Shown: positions 53,625 to 64,000, numbered from the stretch's first letter. The stretch is DNA of 64,000 bases from Liopterus haemorrhoidalis (GCA_963971575.1 OZ020616.1:18735535-18799534); one strand, 5' to 3'. Made by a program: numbers and translations. Notes: generated by a model from the letters alone, not told the origin.

Positions 53625-54724
53625 CAGTGGCGAAGCCAGGATTTTGTCTTGGGGAGGGCAGAATCAAATTTCGTGGGCCCGCATACGGCCCTCAACCTCA
53701 TTTTTTGTGGCCCCTGAAGTGGTAATAAAAATCTCTTAAGCATATTTAAGGGAAAATATATTTAAAAATGTAAAATATACTCTCTTCCTCTTTTCTGTTT
53801 ATAAAAAAATGTCAAGAAACCCTTCGGGATATTTAAAGTTCCGTCACTGCTTATCATTTTGTATGTAAAATAGACTGCGACCCAAATCAGTTCGCCACCT
53901 CTGCTGTTGGATATTGATGTTTATATCAAATAATTATAATAATAATAATAATTCCATTATTATGATAAATTTGTTACATGTTCATTTCATTGGACCTTCA
54001 GAGGGGGCTTGTGCCCCTCCGCCCTCTGAATACGCCACTGTTATTCAGTATAACTTATATCAGTCCTTTTTGTGTGTAAAACATCATAATTTCAAAAATA
54101 CCTAAGAAGATATTGATATTCACATTTATCTACAAAATAAAACCAAATACCGATTTTAAGAGGGCGATTGTCTCCAAAACTACTCTCTTTATTATATTTC
54201 TACTATTTCTACTCTATGTATTTCACGTTTGGGGTGTCATTTTAAAATTACATTCTTCGGCGATTAGCCTCGTTGCAGAAATAAAGGCCGATGTAAAATA
54301 AATTTAAAAAAAATAAAATTACATTCTAAAGGTTATACCAAAGTCAGATTTCCACTTTACCTTATCGGAATCGAGTAATTAGTTGTTTAAAACAGTTTTA
54401 TCATTTGACTGGACGAATATTGTGTCAGGGGAAAAAGGATCAACGCTCCCTTTCATATAATTCGTTGGAGCATATTTGAAAAGTGATGTATTTTCACTTG
54501 AACAATAATTATGTCACTTTATCAAGAGTAAGCAATCTTAAAAAAATGTTTATTTATACGAAAAAAAACAAAATGCCAATATTGTTGACAATGAAGTAAT
54601 TGAAAAATTAATTACTGTTGTGGTTAACAAATTTTATCTTCAACTCTCCGAGCAGCGCAGTGTAAACTGCTGGGCCTGGGAGGGGCCCAGGCCCGTCGCC
54701 CCCCCCCCCTTGGCTGCGCTACTG
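53625..54724. mobile_element. hAT element with perfect 8-bp TSD
   Basis: CAGTGGCGAAGCCAGG at the left and the complement of the right end (CAGTAGCGCAGCCAAGG) are TIRs. GTGCATAC is duplicated exactly at 53,617-53,624 and 54,725-54,732. The 1.1-kb interior has no transposase; it carries a SINE tail (54,257-54,314) and another hAT-like right end at about 54,000-54,041. Confidence 0.9.
54257..54314 (+). mobile_element. 5'-truncated SINE tail with 13-bp TSD
   Basis: TCGGCGATTAGCCTCGTTGC and AGAAATAAAGGCCGATGTAA match the 3' part of the SINE at 15,596-15,865. AAAATTACATTCT is duplicated at 54,244-54,256 and 54,315-54,327. The head with promoter boxes is absent. Confidence 0.85.
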
Positions 54725-54732
54725 GTGCATAC

Positions 54733-55249
54733 TAATTTTGATGTTCTAATAGTTCATAGTTACTGACTGACAAGTAGTTTCAAACCGTTTTCAAGCTGTC
54801 ACAACAATTTCAGATTTTTCTTAAAACTCCTAGTTTGTCATGCGCAGTAGTCATTATTTTTTTAATTGTTTTTTGTGAACTTCACTTTTATTAGCTATTT
54901 AATCTAGTATTCTGTATTTGCAATAAAATGCACGTTAATTAATTTTGAAAAGTCACTTTATTTTATCAGAGTCAAAATCAAATTATGATCGAAATTAAAT
55001 TGATAAATATCCCCACCATGCTATTTTTATGTGACCGCGTGTATTATTAGCATTTTCAGGTTAGATACGAGTATATTTAACTCGATAACGCAGAGCATCC
55101 CTCTTATTTTATCGCTAGCACGTTGCGAATATCTGATGCCACAATTTTCGAGGGTTGCATACCAGACAATTTTTTATTTTATATTTCTGGTTTTGAACTT
55201 ATAGTCAAATTGTGTACGATGGCTTGCCCATCTAGAACGTTTTTCAGAT
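54733..55249. other. Unassigned stretch
   Basis: Nothing recognised. Confidence 0.4.
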
Positions 55250-55349
55250 AACAACCCAACATAAATCGCATTTAAAAGAGTTCCTTTAGGAAAGAGAAAC
55301 GCAGGAAGGTCAAAGATACCATTCCCCAATGATATTGAAAAATATCTAA

Positions 55350-55889
55350 AGTGGGTTTTACACGATTCAATTTATTGATCAATTAATTGAAAAAGTTGGC
55401 ATTCAATTAATTGATGTGTGTAAAGTGTAAAAATTTCGTCAACTAATTGAAAAAAAAATTGATCAATTTATTTTGAAAATAGAACAAGTTCTATTTTCAT
55501 CAATTTTTTAGGGAATTCTAGGTATATTTTTATCTGTTAAGATATTGCCAACTGTTTAGTTGTAGCATAACCTCCAAATATATATTTTGTGTTTCGTTTT
55601 CAAATGTGACATAGCCTCGAACGTTCTAATTTACCATCATCTAGGTTATTTCTTTTGTTTTTGTTCACAGCTCGTAACTTTGTGAAGATTTTTTCAATAT
55701 TTACATTCTGTTAAATATATCAACATGTTTTACAGTTGGTAATGTAAAAGTTTTCATAAAAATTGATAAATAAATTGATGTGTGTAAAGTGATGTTTTTG
55801 TTTCCAAGGTTACCAATAAATTTTTCAATTAATTGACAAAAAACTTGATCAATTTATTGATCAATTAATTAAACTGTGTAAAACCAACT
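55350..55889. mobile_element. Harbinger-like MITE, TAA target site
   Basis: AGTGGGTTTTACACGATTCA and the complement of the right end (AGTTGGTTTTACACAGTTTA) form TIRs. TAA flanks both sides. The interior repeats TTGATCAATTTATT / AATTAATTGA words and GATGTGTGTAAAGTG twice. Confidence 0.85.
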
Positions 55890-55932
55890 TAAGAGTGCTA
55901 ATACGGACATGTCCAAAAGTTGTAAGGGATAA

Positions 55933-56243
55933 GTAGGGTTACCAACTAGCGCCCTCCTCTCACCCAGGGTAAAAAAAAAGGAAATATAAATTTATTGTCT
56001 CCAATAAGTAAATACCTATTATATGATTTATCACAGTGTTGCAAAAAAACATTATAATCCTGTTTACAATAAGTTGGGAATTTAATTTTACGACCAACTT
56101 ATTTTTAAAGTCCCAAACATTGAATTCAAACATTAAAATTTTGATATGCAATTATGCGAAAAATCGATTATTTAAATTTGGACAAATCACTTTTTTACGG
56201 ATGTCCCTAGTTTCCGGGCCAAACCCGAAGCGGTGACAACCCT
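55933..56243. mobile_element. hAT-like MITE, 7/8 TSD
   Basis: GTAGGGTTACCAACTAGCGC on the left and AGGGTTGTCACCGCTTCGGG (complement of the right) share the terminal AGGGTT..CACC/CAAC pattern of a common hAT type. AGGGATAA and AGGGATAG flank it. Confidence 0.65.
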
Positions 56244-56310
56244 AGGGATAGACAGAGTTGGAAGACGATGTTGAGGGAGATCAAGGCTAATCTAGGGCTG
56301 TAGCACCAGA

Positions 56311-56726
56311 TATGATCATACCAAAACTATATTTTGGGAAACACTGATCTGTATGAAAACATTACCAGCAGCCAGAGCATTGACCTTACCATAAACAATT
56401 TCATTACAAATCTCAAGATCAAATTAATATGCTTATGTTTACAAACACGTTGGTCGACTGTTTAAAATTCTAATACGTATATGGGCGTCTGGGATAGTTC
56501 ATATCATGCATTAATACCTATTGTGTGACAAATCTGTGACTAAAGGTGTGTTTTCCGTGTTATGACCAATGCATGTGACAGGCGCATGTGTACTAGACTC
56601 TCCTTTGTCTTTATTATTAACTGCATCTTACTCTATTAAGTACCAGACTTTTCCATGTAACTTTTCATGTACCATATTCCTTTTTTTGGTAAAGTAAAAC
56701 ACCAGAACAAGTGTCGTTAAATTTAA
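56311..56726. other. Unassigned stretch
   Basis: Nothing recognised. Confidence 0.4.
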
Positions 56727-56765
56727 TTTGATCGGAAGCCTTACCGATAACATAAACAGTCGTTA
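56727..56765 (+). mobile_element. Tigger-like interior fragment
   Basis: GATCGGAAGCCTTACCGATA followed by ACATAAACAGTCG matches 136-170 of the element at 36-536. It is a truncated second copy. Confidence 0.65.
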
Positions 56766-56813
56766 CAGTCGTTTAAAAACCGAAATTGTCCAATACACGA
56801 TATCGGTGGATGA

Positions 56814-57949
56814 TAATAGGTCGTCAATGATGAAATTTGTAGTAAAACGGCAAAGTTGGTTGATAACTTACAAATATAAGGAATTATTTTATTCATCAAA
56901 TTATGCACCTATATTGTCTATACACTTTTGCCATTTAAGCGTCAGGTTGTTCAGGCCGGTGGTATAAAACCCGGGCGGACGAGAGTCAATGAATTCCTGG
57001 AAGACCAGTTTTACAACATTGTCGGAATTAAACTGTTTTCCTATTAAAAAGTTGTCCATATTGCGGAAGAAGTGGTAGTCAGTGGGAGCTCGGTCTGGTG
57101 AGTATGGAGGATGATGAAGAAGTTCCAACTCCAATTCTTGCAGTTTTGCCACAGTCATTTGTGCAGTGTTTTGTGAATTAAAACAATGACTTCTGCTATT
57201 CACCGTATTTGTATGCTTTATTTCTGATAATTCACTGATGATAGAACTAATATAGGTAATGTACAGAAAAACAAGCTATGATTATATATTCATAATAATA
57301 AATTACGTCTGTACTAATGCGTAGGTTTGTAAGCACTGTCAAACATGGGGTAGTTTTGGACGTGGAACCGACGGCCCGTCATAAACTAGGCTAAAAAAGA
57401 AAAAGTTAGATGTACACAGAAAAAGTTTGTAACAGTGTGGTCTAGCGTTATCATGCAATAAGATAGGACTCGATCTGTTGACCAATCTAGGCTGTTTTTC
57501 TTTAAGTTTTTGCATAATTTCGTCCAGTTGGTTGCAGTATATTTCTGCTGTGATCGATGAGCCAGGTTTTTTTTTTGTTTCGTTTTTAAGTTACCTGTAC
57601 GAAATTTGGCGAACCAATTTGATATTGTCTGCTGCGTAGTAACACTAGAGCCAAATATACTATTAATGTTTCGCGGGCTGCGATACTGTAGTTCCACGTA
57701 AGAACTCCATAAGATACTTCATAATAGTGCAAATTTCCAACCGTTCCATTTTCAACAAAATTACTTTTTAAAAAAAGTTTTTGATATTTTTTAGAGCATA
57801 CAATGATTTCATTAACCAGGCGAGATGTGTTTCCAAAAAAAAAAAAAAAAGTACGATAAAATATTAAACCAATGTCAAATAATAAGCTGTTAAAGTTGAC
57901 AATATTATTAATTACAAATTTCATCCTTGACGACCTGATATATGCTCTC
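56814..57949 (-). mobile_element. Mariner deletion derivative, copy 1
   Basis: AGGTCGTCAATGATGAAATT near 56,818 and its counterpart in complement near 57,932 (AGGTCGTCAAGGATGAAATT) are the TIRs. The flanking TA is clear on the right. The copy is 1.1 kb and shares with the copy at 63,112 the same internal deletion junction (AAACAAAAAAAAAACCTGGC-like sequence). Confidence 0.85.
56901..57800 (-). pseudogene. Mariner transposase, deletion derivative copy 1
   Basis: Minus-strand pieces: VTTQQTISNWFAKFRTGN (second HTH and linker), then across the deletion TATNWTKLCKNLKKNSLDW (frame-shifted QLDEML region), and MTVAKLQELELELLHHPPYS with PDRAPTDYHFFRNMDNFL (third Asp segment). The first catalytic Asp segment is deleted; the second lies in another frame and reads MITLDHT. 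Inactive. Confidence 0.8.
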
Positions 57950-57984
57950 GCGAACTTTTTTTTAGATCTAGTTAAGATATACAT

Positions 57985-58375
57985 TTTTTGTCTACATTAT
58001 GTCAATTAAATAACCAAATTGATGACCTCTTAACCCGCCAAAAATTAAATTTCAACGCTCCTATTGTTCCAACCAGACATCCACTATTATTCTATCTTCC
58101 ACAGGCTCATACGAACCTTCATTTTAAATCTCCTTTAACTCGTATGTGTTCATACTATACACGAGATAATACAAATTTAGAACTCTTTTTTTTAAATTTG
58201 TCTATATAAAATTATTGAAATTAGAGGATTTTGTTTATTACTATTGAATATGTATTTGTAAAAATATTGCTTATATGTATTTACAAAGTTTGTGTCTTTA
58301 GTTATTACTTTGTTAGTATATTATTCAAGTTATATGTATATATTTATGTACCTGCCCGTTAAATAAATAAAGGTC
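57985..58375 (+). pseudogene. LINE 3' end (C-terminus plus 3' UTR)
   Basis: The plus strand reads LCQLNNQIDDLLTRQKLNFN, TRHPLLFYLPQAHTNLHFKS and PLTRMCSYYTRDNTNLELFF. This is the H.R....F..P.ARTN....SPL.RM...YN pattern ending Jockey/CR1-type ORF2 proteins. A stop, about 160 bp of AT-rich UTR and a TTAAATAAATAAAGG tail follow. 5'-truncated near 57,985. Confidence 0.75.
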
Positions 58376-59449
58376 TCTTAAGATTTAGCCTACGTAATCA
58401 ATTCAAACTGCACGGAGAGTGCGAACCTGATGGTTTACCCCACACAACGCCTCCTAGGGGGCCACGGACGAAGTTGGAACATTCATTAAAACCTTTCTCG
58501 GATTATTTTACTCCCCTGTATTTTACTTAAAAGTAGTGAAAATTGGTCTAATCGTTTGACAGAATACAGAACAGACAGACAGACAAACGGAAATTAATTT
58601 TTATTTATAAGATTTATTTCTTTTCCTGTAAGGTGTTGTAATTTTGTCATTTTCCATATATCGGAAAAATGCTACAGTTTGACCTCTTATCTAACTGAAT
58701 TATTTACCAAAAATCACCAAAATGCAGTCATCTCAATGTGAAGGAGAAAGTACTGGCTTTCACTAAGACTGGTGTGGTCTTGTCAGTGCGCCACCTGTAG
58801 TCTTCCAACGCGATTGAGTGCGTACGCTCGGTGATCTCGCGGTTACTGTTCAACAGTGTTACTATCAACCGGATATGTGATATAACTGTGGATCCTATGG
58901 AATTTTTAACGGATTTCGGTGAGTTTACCAATTAGAATTGGATGTTTTCTCATGCGGTTTTTTTGTTATATATTATGCAAATTTTACAGCTATAAATAAT
59001 TAATTAAATGGTATTTTTGGTTATGTTTAATGATTATTATTAAATAATCAATAACATTTTTTGCATTTTCTATGATTTTGTGGATTGCAAGATTTATTAG
59101 AAATTAGTTCCGGAACAATTAAAATTTTTCGGAAATTGAACCCAGTTTAACCTATATATGAGGGGATTAAAGTCAGAGTGGTGTAAGTCACGTTTTGTTT
59201 ATTTTAAGAAACAAGTCGCTTAACTTAGATTCGTTGATTTAAATTGCACATTAATAACGAGAGAAGAGATATGCCTCCACCTTTACATTTAACAAATTTA
59301 TATGTCTAGTTTGTGCTACAAGTAGTTTTTTTTTTACAGTAGTTTTTTTTTAAATGTGATTTAGATCTGTTTGTCTTTGACCCCCTCATATCTTTTGTTT
59401 ACCGTTACTTTATTCAATTTTATACCATTATATGAGATTTGATAAAAGA
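58376..59449. other. Unassigned stretch with one repeat-like end
   Basis: At about 58,535-58,600, AAAATTGGTCTAATCGTTTG then ACAGACAGACAGAC resembles a segment common in arthropod repeats; the family is not identified. The rest is unrecognised. Confidence 0.35.
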
Positions 59450-60165
59450 TTCGCTGACTAGCGTCATAAAACGAAGGTGTTGAGTGTACATTAAACTTAA
59501 ACTAAATTTCTTGGTCGGCCGGTGTTTTATATAATTTTCTCCATTCTGTCCTATTATTTGTCAATTTCTTCATATTTTCAAGGTCTATTCCTTTATATGT
59601 AGCTGCTTCCTTGAACCCTCAAGCCATGTTTTCCTAGGACTTCCTCGTGGTCTTGTTCCGTTCGCTCTTGCCTCATAGGATTTCTTCGCTAGATTTCTTT
59701 AGATTATCTTTGTACATGTCCGTACCACCTCAGTTGTTGTTCATCGACGTTCTCAATTAGGGGCTTGATTTTTAGTTCTTTTCTAATTTCGCTGTTCTTT
59801 ATTTTGTCTAGCCGCGTTTTGCGTAAGGATGTTTTCAGTGAATTTCAATATTTGTTCTTTTTTTGATCTCATCTTCAGAAGTTCTGTTCTTAGAAAAGTA
59901 GCTACCTAGATATTTATTATTCTTGACTTGCTCAAGCTTTTCATTTAGTAAATATAGATCGTGTGGTGAGTTATATTTACCTATTATCATGGTCTTTGTT
60001 TTTGTTATCATAACTTTCACTCCAATTTTTCCCAATTCTTCAGTAAACATATTTAGATTGCGTTCTAGGTCTTTATCTGTAGCTTCTATGATTGCCATGT
60101 CGTCTGCAAACAAGAATTCCAGGAATTCAACATTTTCCATGTTTCCCATGTACTACCCTTCTGTG
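59450..60165 (-). pseudogene. LINE reverse transcriptase remnant (palm to C-terminus)
   Basis: From 60,149 downward: VEFLEFLFADDMAIIEATDK (palm motif C as FADD), then ELGKIGVKVMITKTKTMIIG, LEQVKNNKYLGSYFSKNRTS. Toward 59,600, with shifts: ENVDEQQLRWYGHVQR and RPRGSPRKTWLEG, the usual LINE C-terminal WYGHV and RG.P..TW motifs. The central part is frame-broken. Upstream RT and endonuclease are absent. Confidence 0.85.
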
Positions 60166-60459
60166 GTTAAACAAATGCGATTAAACGTCGCTACCAGTAT
60201 CTTTTCCACGTCTGGAAACACATTTTGCAGCTACTTTTTAAACCTCTTATCTGGAAAAATGATAAGATTTGCTCCTATCCTCGCCACCAAGCATTAAAAT
60301 TACTGCGAATATTTAAAGAAAATAATATATCTGGTCTCGTTTATAGAGCTCACCGAACCCTTACTTTGTCACTGAGAACAGTTTCTAAATTAGTATAATA
60401 TGGTTCATATAAGTACTTACTCTTTAATTCTATAAGATACAAATATTTCCTCACTAAAA

Positions 60460-61090
60460 TAAGCTTTGATAAAAATTACGCTAACTGAGTGCGTTGCACA
60501 ATACCTAGTAAGTGGCGAAGGGGGTAACGATTATGATGCAGCTGCCATTTGGGGGTTAACTGCTACTGAGTTTGTTTTTTATGATCGTGTCTGTGTGACA
60601 TTTTGTTTTAATTTTGGAAAGACAACGACAGAAACACTTGAACTTGAAATACTTGAACAGTTTTTGGAGAAGTTACTTTGAATCGAACTGCACCTTTCAA
60701 GTAGTTCGGGCATTTTAAATATGGTAGAAATTCAATCAAAGATGATGAGCGATCGGGTAGACCTTCAATTTCTTTCAACGAAAATGTTACCTAGGTTCTC
60801 GAATTAATGCGCACCAATCAATTATTTACTGTTTCGGAGGTTTCAGAAGAAGTAGGAATGCCATGGGAATCTTGTTAAGACATTTTGACCGATGTTAACA
60901 AGAAATGCACCACAATTCCCTAACCTAACCTAACAATTTGAAGAATAAATTCACTCTCGTTCCCTCTCCACTTTGACCCCGTGACATAAAAGCGATTTTA
61001 TAAAGTGCATATAAAATGTGTTTACAGTGGAAAAGATATTGGCAGGGATTTATAATCTCAAATGAGAAGTATTTCGAAAGAAATAGTTGA
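60460..61090 (+). pseudogene. Mariner remnant
   Basis: Plus-strand pieces in order: NFGKTTTETLELEI, LNRTA.FK.FGHFKYGRNSI, DDERSGRPSIS, LMRTNQLFTVSEVSEEVG (60,800-60,860) and, after a large deletion, IKCVYSGKDIG (61,005-61,045), the W..RW region in another frame. A related 5' region is at 35,600. Just upstream (60,190-60,260, minus) is another CFQTWKRYW tail from a different copy. Confidence 0.65.
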
Positions 61091-61650
61091 AATGTAAAAT
61101 ATTTTGTTGTAAATAATGTTTTATGACGCTACACCGAGAATTTTTGATGTAACGTCGTATGTACCTCAGAGTCTAAGGTGGAGACTTCAACGATTGATGA
61201 GAAAAGCTATTTGCTTTCAAATATGTTATTGAAGTGATAATGATGTACAACTTAAATTATGTATAGGTGATGTTAGGTGTATATTGGGCCTTCTGTGCAT
61301 GAAGTGCATTGTCATAGACGAATAAAAGATACTACGTGCAGCGATAATTTAATTATGTATACATAAATTATTTTCAGAATATGTTTTCAATATTTACTAT
61401 CCAATTCATTTCTTGTCTTATCTCATTCCATGCTTATTTGTTATATATTTTCTAGAATATTTAATTAATATGTGGTTATATTGGTGTTTCTCTACTTCGA
61501 ATAAAAATGTATTGTATTTTCACACGTACTGTCAATAAGAAAAAAATAAATCATACAACAAACGTTTGAAATGTGTTTCATCTGCCTAGTGACTGACATG
61601 TCAATACGTCTATCGTCATGAAGCTTGCATATTGTGACGAATACGTTATG
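61091..61650. other. Unassigned stretch
   Basis: Nothing recognised. Just upstream, at 60,919-60,934, is CCTAACCTAACCTAAC, three insect-telomere-like repeats. Confidence 0.4.
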
Positions 61651-63076
61651 CAGCGGTTCCCAACTTTTTCAATCGCGAGAACCTTTCCACTTAAATAAAA
61701 GTTGCGAAATACTGAAATTTATTACCTACTTAATCGTTGAGCCCAATTAGCATCACTGGTGTCGGGTTTTGTTTGAGATTAAATTTTACTTCTATTTATT
61801 TCTTCATTCACCTGGGAACGTCGCCCCAGATTTTTCCATTTATTTTTATCATTTGTTCAACTCCTGGCTGCATTTCGGGGATTTATCTTCTCTTCGTACT
61901 TCGTACACTTTTTTCGTATTTCTACCTAATTTCTACCAACAATTTTTGACATAATACTGATTTTAAATCGCACATGTAATACAGTAAGACCATATAACAT
62001 TTCATTCAATAAGTCTCCGGTCTGACATATATATGGCAACACTGTTGACAGACCCATATGATTTCTGGATAGTACCAACCTTCAAACGATACGTGTGAAA
62101 ATTTCATGACATTCTGACAATTAGTTTAGAGGTTTCAGTGGTTTTAGTGACTCCAGCGCCATGGTACTTAATTTTAAAAATAGCTATTAGGGAACACATA
62201 CGTCCCTAAGGTTCTTAAAGACATCCAGTGCCATAAGACCACATCTAGACCTAAATTATTATAAATAATCTATAATAATTTAAGTAATCATGTTTTAAAA
62301 CTTAGATTTCAATGAAATATTGGTCATCAGTCTGGAGCTGTAACTTAATTACATAATTTATTATCATGAACAATTACATTCAAATCGTTGCTGTGTAAAA
62401 TATATAATTTTGGACATGTGGCCCTACTGCATTACATGTTCGAAATATAAAATCATAAATAAAAAAATCAAAAATAATTAACAAATTAATAATGGAAAAG
62501 CAAATATTAATTATCCAAATTGTTAATTAATGGGAAGAATTAAACTTCTTCGTTTTATTCAATTTTCTTTAAAAATTTGGTTTAATTGTGGACAGCTGAA
62601 TTCTAATATGAGGAGTGGCACTCAGCTTAATTCCGTATTTTGTTTTTGTCGCAGTGTAGAGCGAAAATACACTTTCACAAATGGCACTAAACGATGACAA
62701 ACAACGAAGTGCCTTTTTGAATAAATTTGGATATTTTTCTTTCACCAAAACTCGTTTAATGAAACTTCAATAAATTTAACTCTTAATTGGCTGTTTGAAG
62801 TCAGGTCGATGAGATTTTCATAGTCTGCAGTAGCTTTTATTTAATATTGAAAGGATTGAAAAGGATATTTATTGCCATCTTTTAGTACAGGAAAGTAGAA
62901 GATAATACAGGTCCCCTCGTCCTATGATATATTAATAATTTTTGAATTTTTTTCAAATAACTTTTTACACATATTTTAAACTATTAATAAAAATTCAAAA
63001 ACTGATTTTTATACGGAACCTCAAATTTTATCGGCGGAATTCCAAGGTTCCGCTGAATAAAAGTTGTGAACCACTG
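61651..63076 (-). mobile_element. hAT element, 7-bp matching flanks
   Basis: CAGCGGTTCCCAACTTTTTC and the complement of the right end (CAGTGGTTCACAACTTTTAT) are TIRs. CGTTATG flanks both sides, an 8-bp TSD short of one base. The interior holds a hAT transposase remnant on the minus strand. At 62,007-62,170 a block beginning CAATAAGTCTCCGGTCTGAC resembles a mariner 5' end. Confidence 0.85.
62560..62870 (-). pseudogene. hAT transposase C-terminal remnant
   Basis: The minus strand reads, with few shifts, ATADYENLIDLTSNSQLRVK, FIEVSLNEFWLKIYPNL, FKKALRCLSSFSAICESVFS and TKTKYGIKLSATPHIRIQLS, then TIKPNF. This is the end of ZBED/SCAND-type hAT transposases (F....FW......YP.L...AL..LLPF...Y.CE..FS....IK.K.R..L...P.LR..LS...P). 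The N-terminal two-thirds is gone. Confidence 0.8.
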
Positions 63077-63111
63077 CGTTATGGCGCAGCCTCGTATACA
63101 AATAAGCATTT

Positions 63112-64000
63112 ATATCAGGTCGTCAAGGATGAAATTTGTAGTAAATAGTATTGCCAACAGTAATATTAAACAGCTTATTATTTGACATTGGCTTAATATT
63201 TTACCGTTATGTTTTTTTTTTTTTGTTGGAAAGTTACACATCTTGCATGTTTAAAGATATCATAATATTGCCAACAATAATTTTAAACAGCTTATTATTT
63301 GACATTGGCTTAATATTTTAAAATTGTTTTTTTTTTTTTGGAAAGTTACGCATCATGCCTGTTTAAAGAAATCATTGTATGCACTAAAAAATATCAAAAA
63401 CTTTAAAAAAAAAATAATTTTGTTGTAAATGGAACGGTCGGAAATTCGCACAATTATGAAGTATGAGTTTTTGCGTGGAACTACGGCATCGCAGATCGCG
63501 CGAAACATTAATATTGTATTGGGCTCTAGTGTTACTACGCAGCAAACAATATCAAATTGGTTCGCCAAATTTCGTACATGTAACTTTAAAGCCAAACAAA
63601 AAAAAAATACCTGGCTCATCGATCACAGCAGAAATATACTGCAACCAACTGGACGAAATGCTGCAAAAACTTGAAGAAAAACAGCCTAGAGTGGTCAACA
63701 GATCGACTCCTATCTTATTGAATGATAACGCTAGACCACACACTGCACAAATGACTGTGGCAAAACTACAATTGGAGTTGGAACTTCTTCATCATCCTCC
63801 ATATTCACCAGACCTAGCCCCCACTGACTACCACTTCTTCCGCAATTTGGACAACTTTTTAATAGGAAAACAGTTTAATTCCGACAATACTGTAAATTCA
63901 ATGACTCTCGTCCGTCAGGGTTTTATACCACCAGCCTGAACAACCTGCCGCTTAAATGGCAAAAGTACAGTATGGGTGCATACTTTGATGAATAAAATAA
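63112..64000 (+). mobile_element. Mariner deletion derivative, copy 2 (cut by window end)
   Basis: It begins TATCAGGTCGTCAAGGATGA as in copy 1 and is co-linear with it in reverse. A ~100-bp segment after the TIR is duplicated in tandem (63,150-63,235 and 63,265-63,345, both with AACAGCTTATTATTTGACAT). The 3' TIR lies outside the window. Confidence 0.85.
63429..63939 (+). pseudogene. Mariner transposase, deletion derivative copy 2
   Basis: The first frame (from ATG at 63,429) reads MERSEIRTIMKYEFLRGTTA, SQIARNINIVLGSSVTTQQT, ISNWFAKFRT: both HTH motifs intact. After an A-run the frame shifts to SITAEIYCNQLDEMLQKLEE, LNDNARPHTAQMTVAKLQ (second Asp, intact) and HHPPYSPDLAPTDYHFFRNL (third Asp, 34 residues later). 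The ~100 residues with the first catalytic Asp are deleted. Better preserved than copy 1, but catalytically dead. Confidence 0.88.

Larger units (their letters stand above)
55250..56310 (+). pseudogene. LINE ORF2 C-terminus split by two MITEs
   Basis: Before the first insertion the plus strand gives GKRNAGRSKIPFPNDIEKYL (family: GKR..GRP...W.DDI), and after the second DRQSWKTMLREIKANLGL (family: DR..W......AH.GL). Removing 55,350-55,889 and 55,933-56,243 brings these pieces to normal spacing. Upstream RT is not present. Confidence 0.75.

Noticed and set aside
53289..54041. hAT element from CAGTGGCGTATTTAAGC to ..TACGCCACTG
   Set aside because: It has no matching 8-bp flanks and would straddle the well-supported element 53,625-54,724.
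1..64000. CRISPR arrays, operons, prokaryotic promoters or phage features
   Set aside because: No regularly spaced direct repeats, no dense gene layout; the sequence is clearly eukaryotic and TE-rich.

Overview
The window looks like an AT-rich animal intergenic region, most likely from an arthropod and probably an insect. There are no densely packed long reading frames. Recognisable coding sequence comes only from transposable elements typical of insects: many mariner relatives, hAT and Harbinger-like elements, non-LTR retrotransposons and a Penelope-like element. Short TTAGG-type runs are also present. I found no host gene. The species call is an inference from TE content; no rRNA, mitochondrial or host protein sequence is available to test it.

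Layout. Positions 1-5 kb hold a Tigger/pogo-like element, TA-flanked MITEs and a palindromic MITE. Positions 6.5-9.9 kb hold two hAT MITEs with 8-bp target-site duplications (TSDs) around a Harbinger-like element. Positions 10.6-14.3 kb hold a TIR element with a nested MITE, then a non-LTR retrotransposon interrupted by a hAT. At 15.6 kb is a tRNA-derived SINE with a 13-bp TSD. Positions 17.9-25 kb are nested hAT-like elements and a mariner broken by two insertions. Positions 26-30.4 kb hold a TTA-flanked TIR element, a pogo-like element and a long-TIR transposon carrying transposase remnants. Positions 31-42 kb are mostly mariner remnants, dispersed repeat families, a LINE tail, a 5S-rRNA-like repeat and a second SINE with a 12-bp TSD. 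At 43.3-45.1 kb is a long inverted-repeat element, followed by mariner remnants.

The centrepiece is 47.4-52.7 kb, read as four levels of insertion: a hAT-like repeat, an ACCGACCGCC-type repeat inside it, a Harbinger-like element inside that, and innermost a head-to-head pair of identical 5'-truncated Penelope-like elements. This pair forms a near-perfect palindrome of about 3.9 kb bounded by a 14-bp TSD. The two copies are the only long intact reading frames in the window; each keeps the reverse transcriptase core and a GIY-YIG endonuclease domain.

Positions 53-64 kb return to decayed elements: a hAT with a perfect TSD, a LINE tail split by two MITEs, two copies of one mariner deletion derivative (the second cut by the window end), LINE remnants and a hAT with transposase remnants. 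The elements do not form a pathway. The useful information is the order of insertion, the shared deletion derivatives, the flipped and palindromic structures, and the Tigger-like sequence that, from memory, closely resembles a mammalian family.
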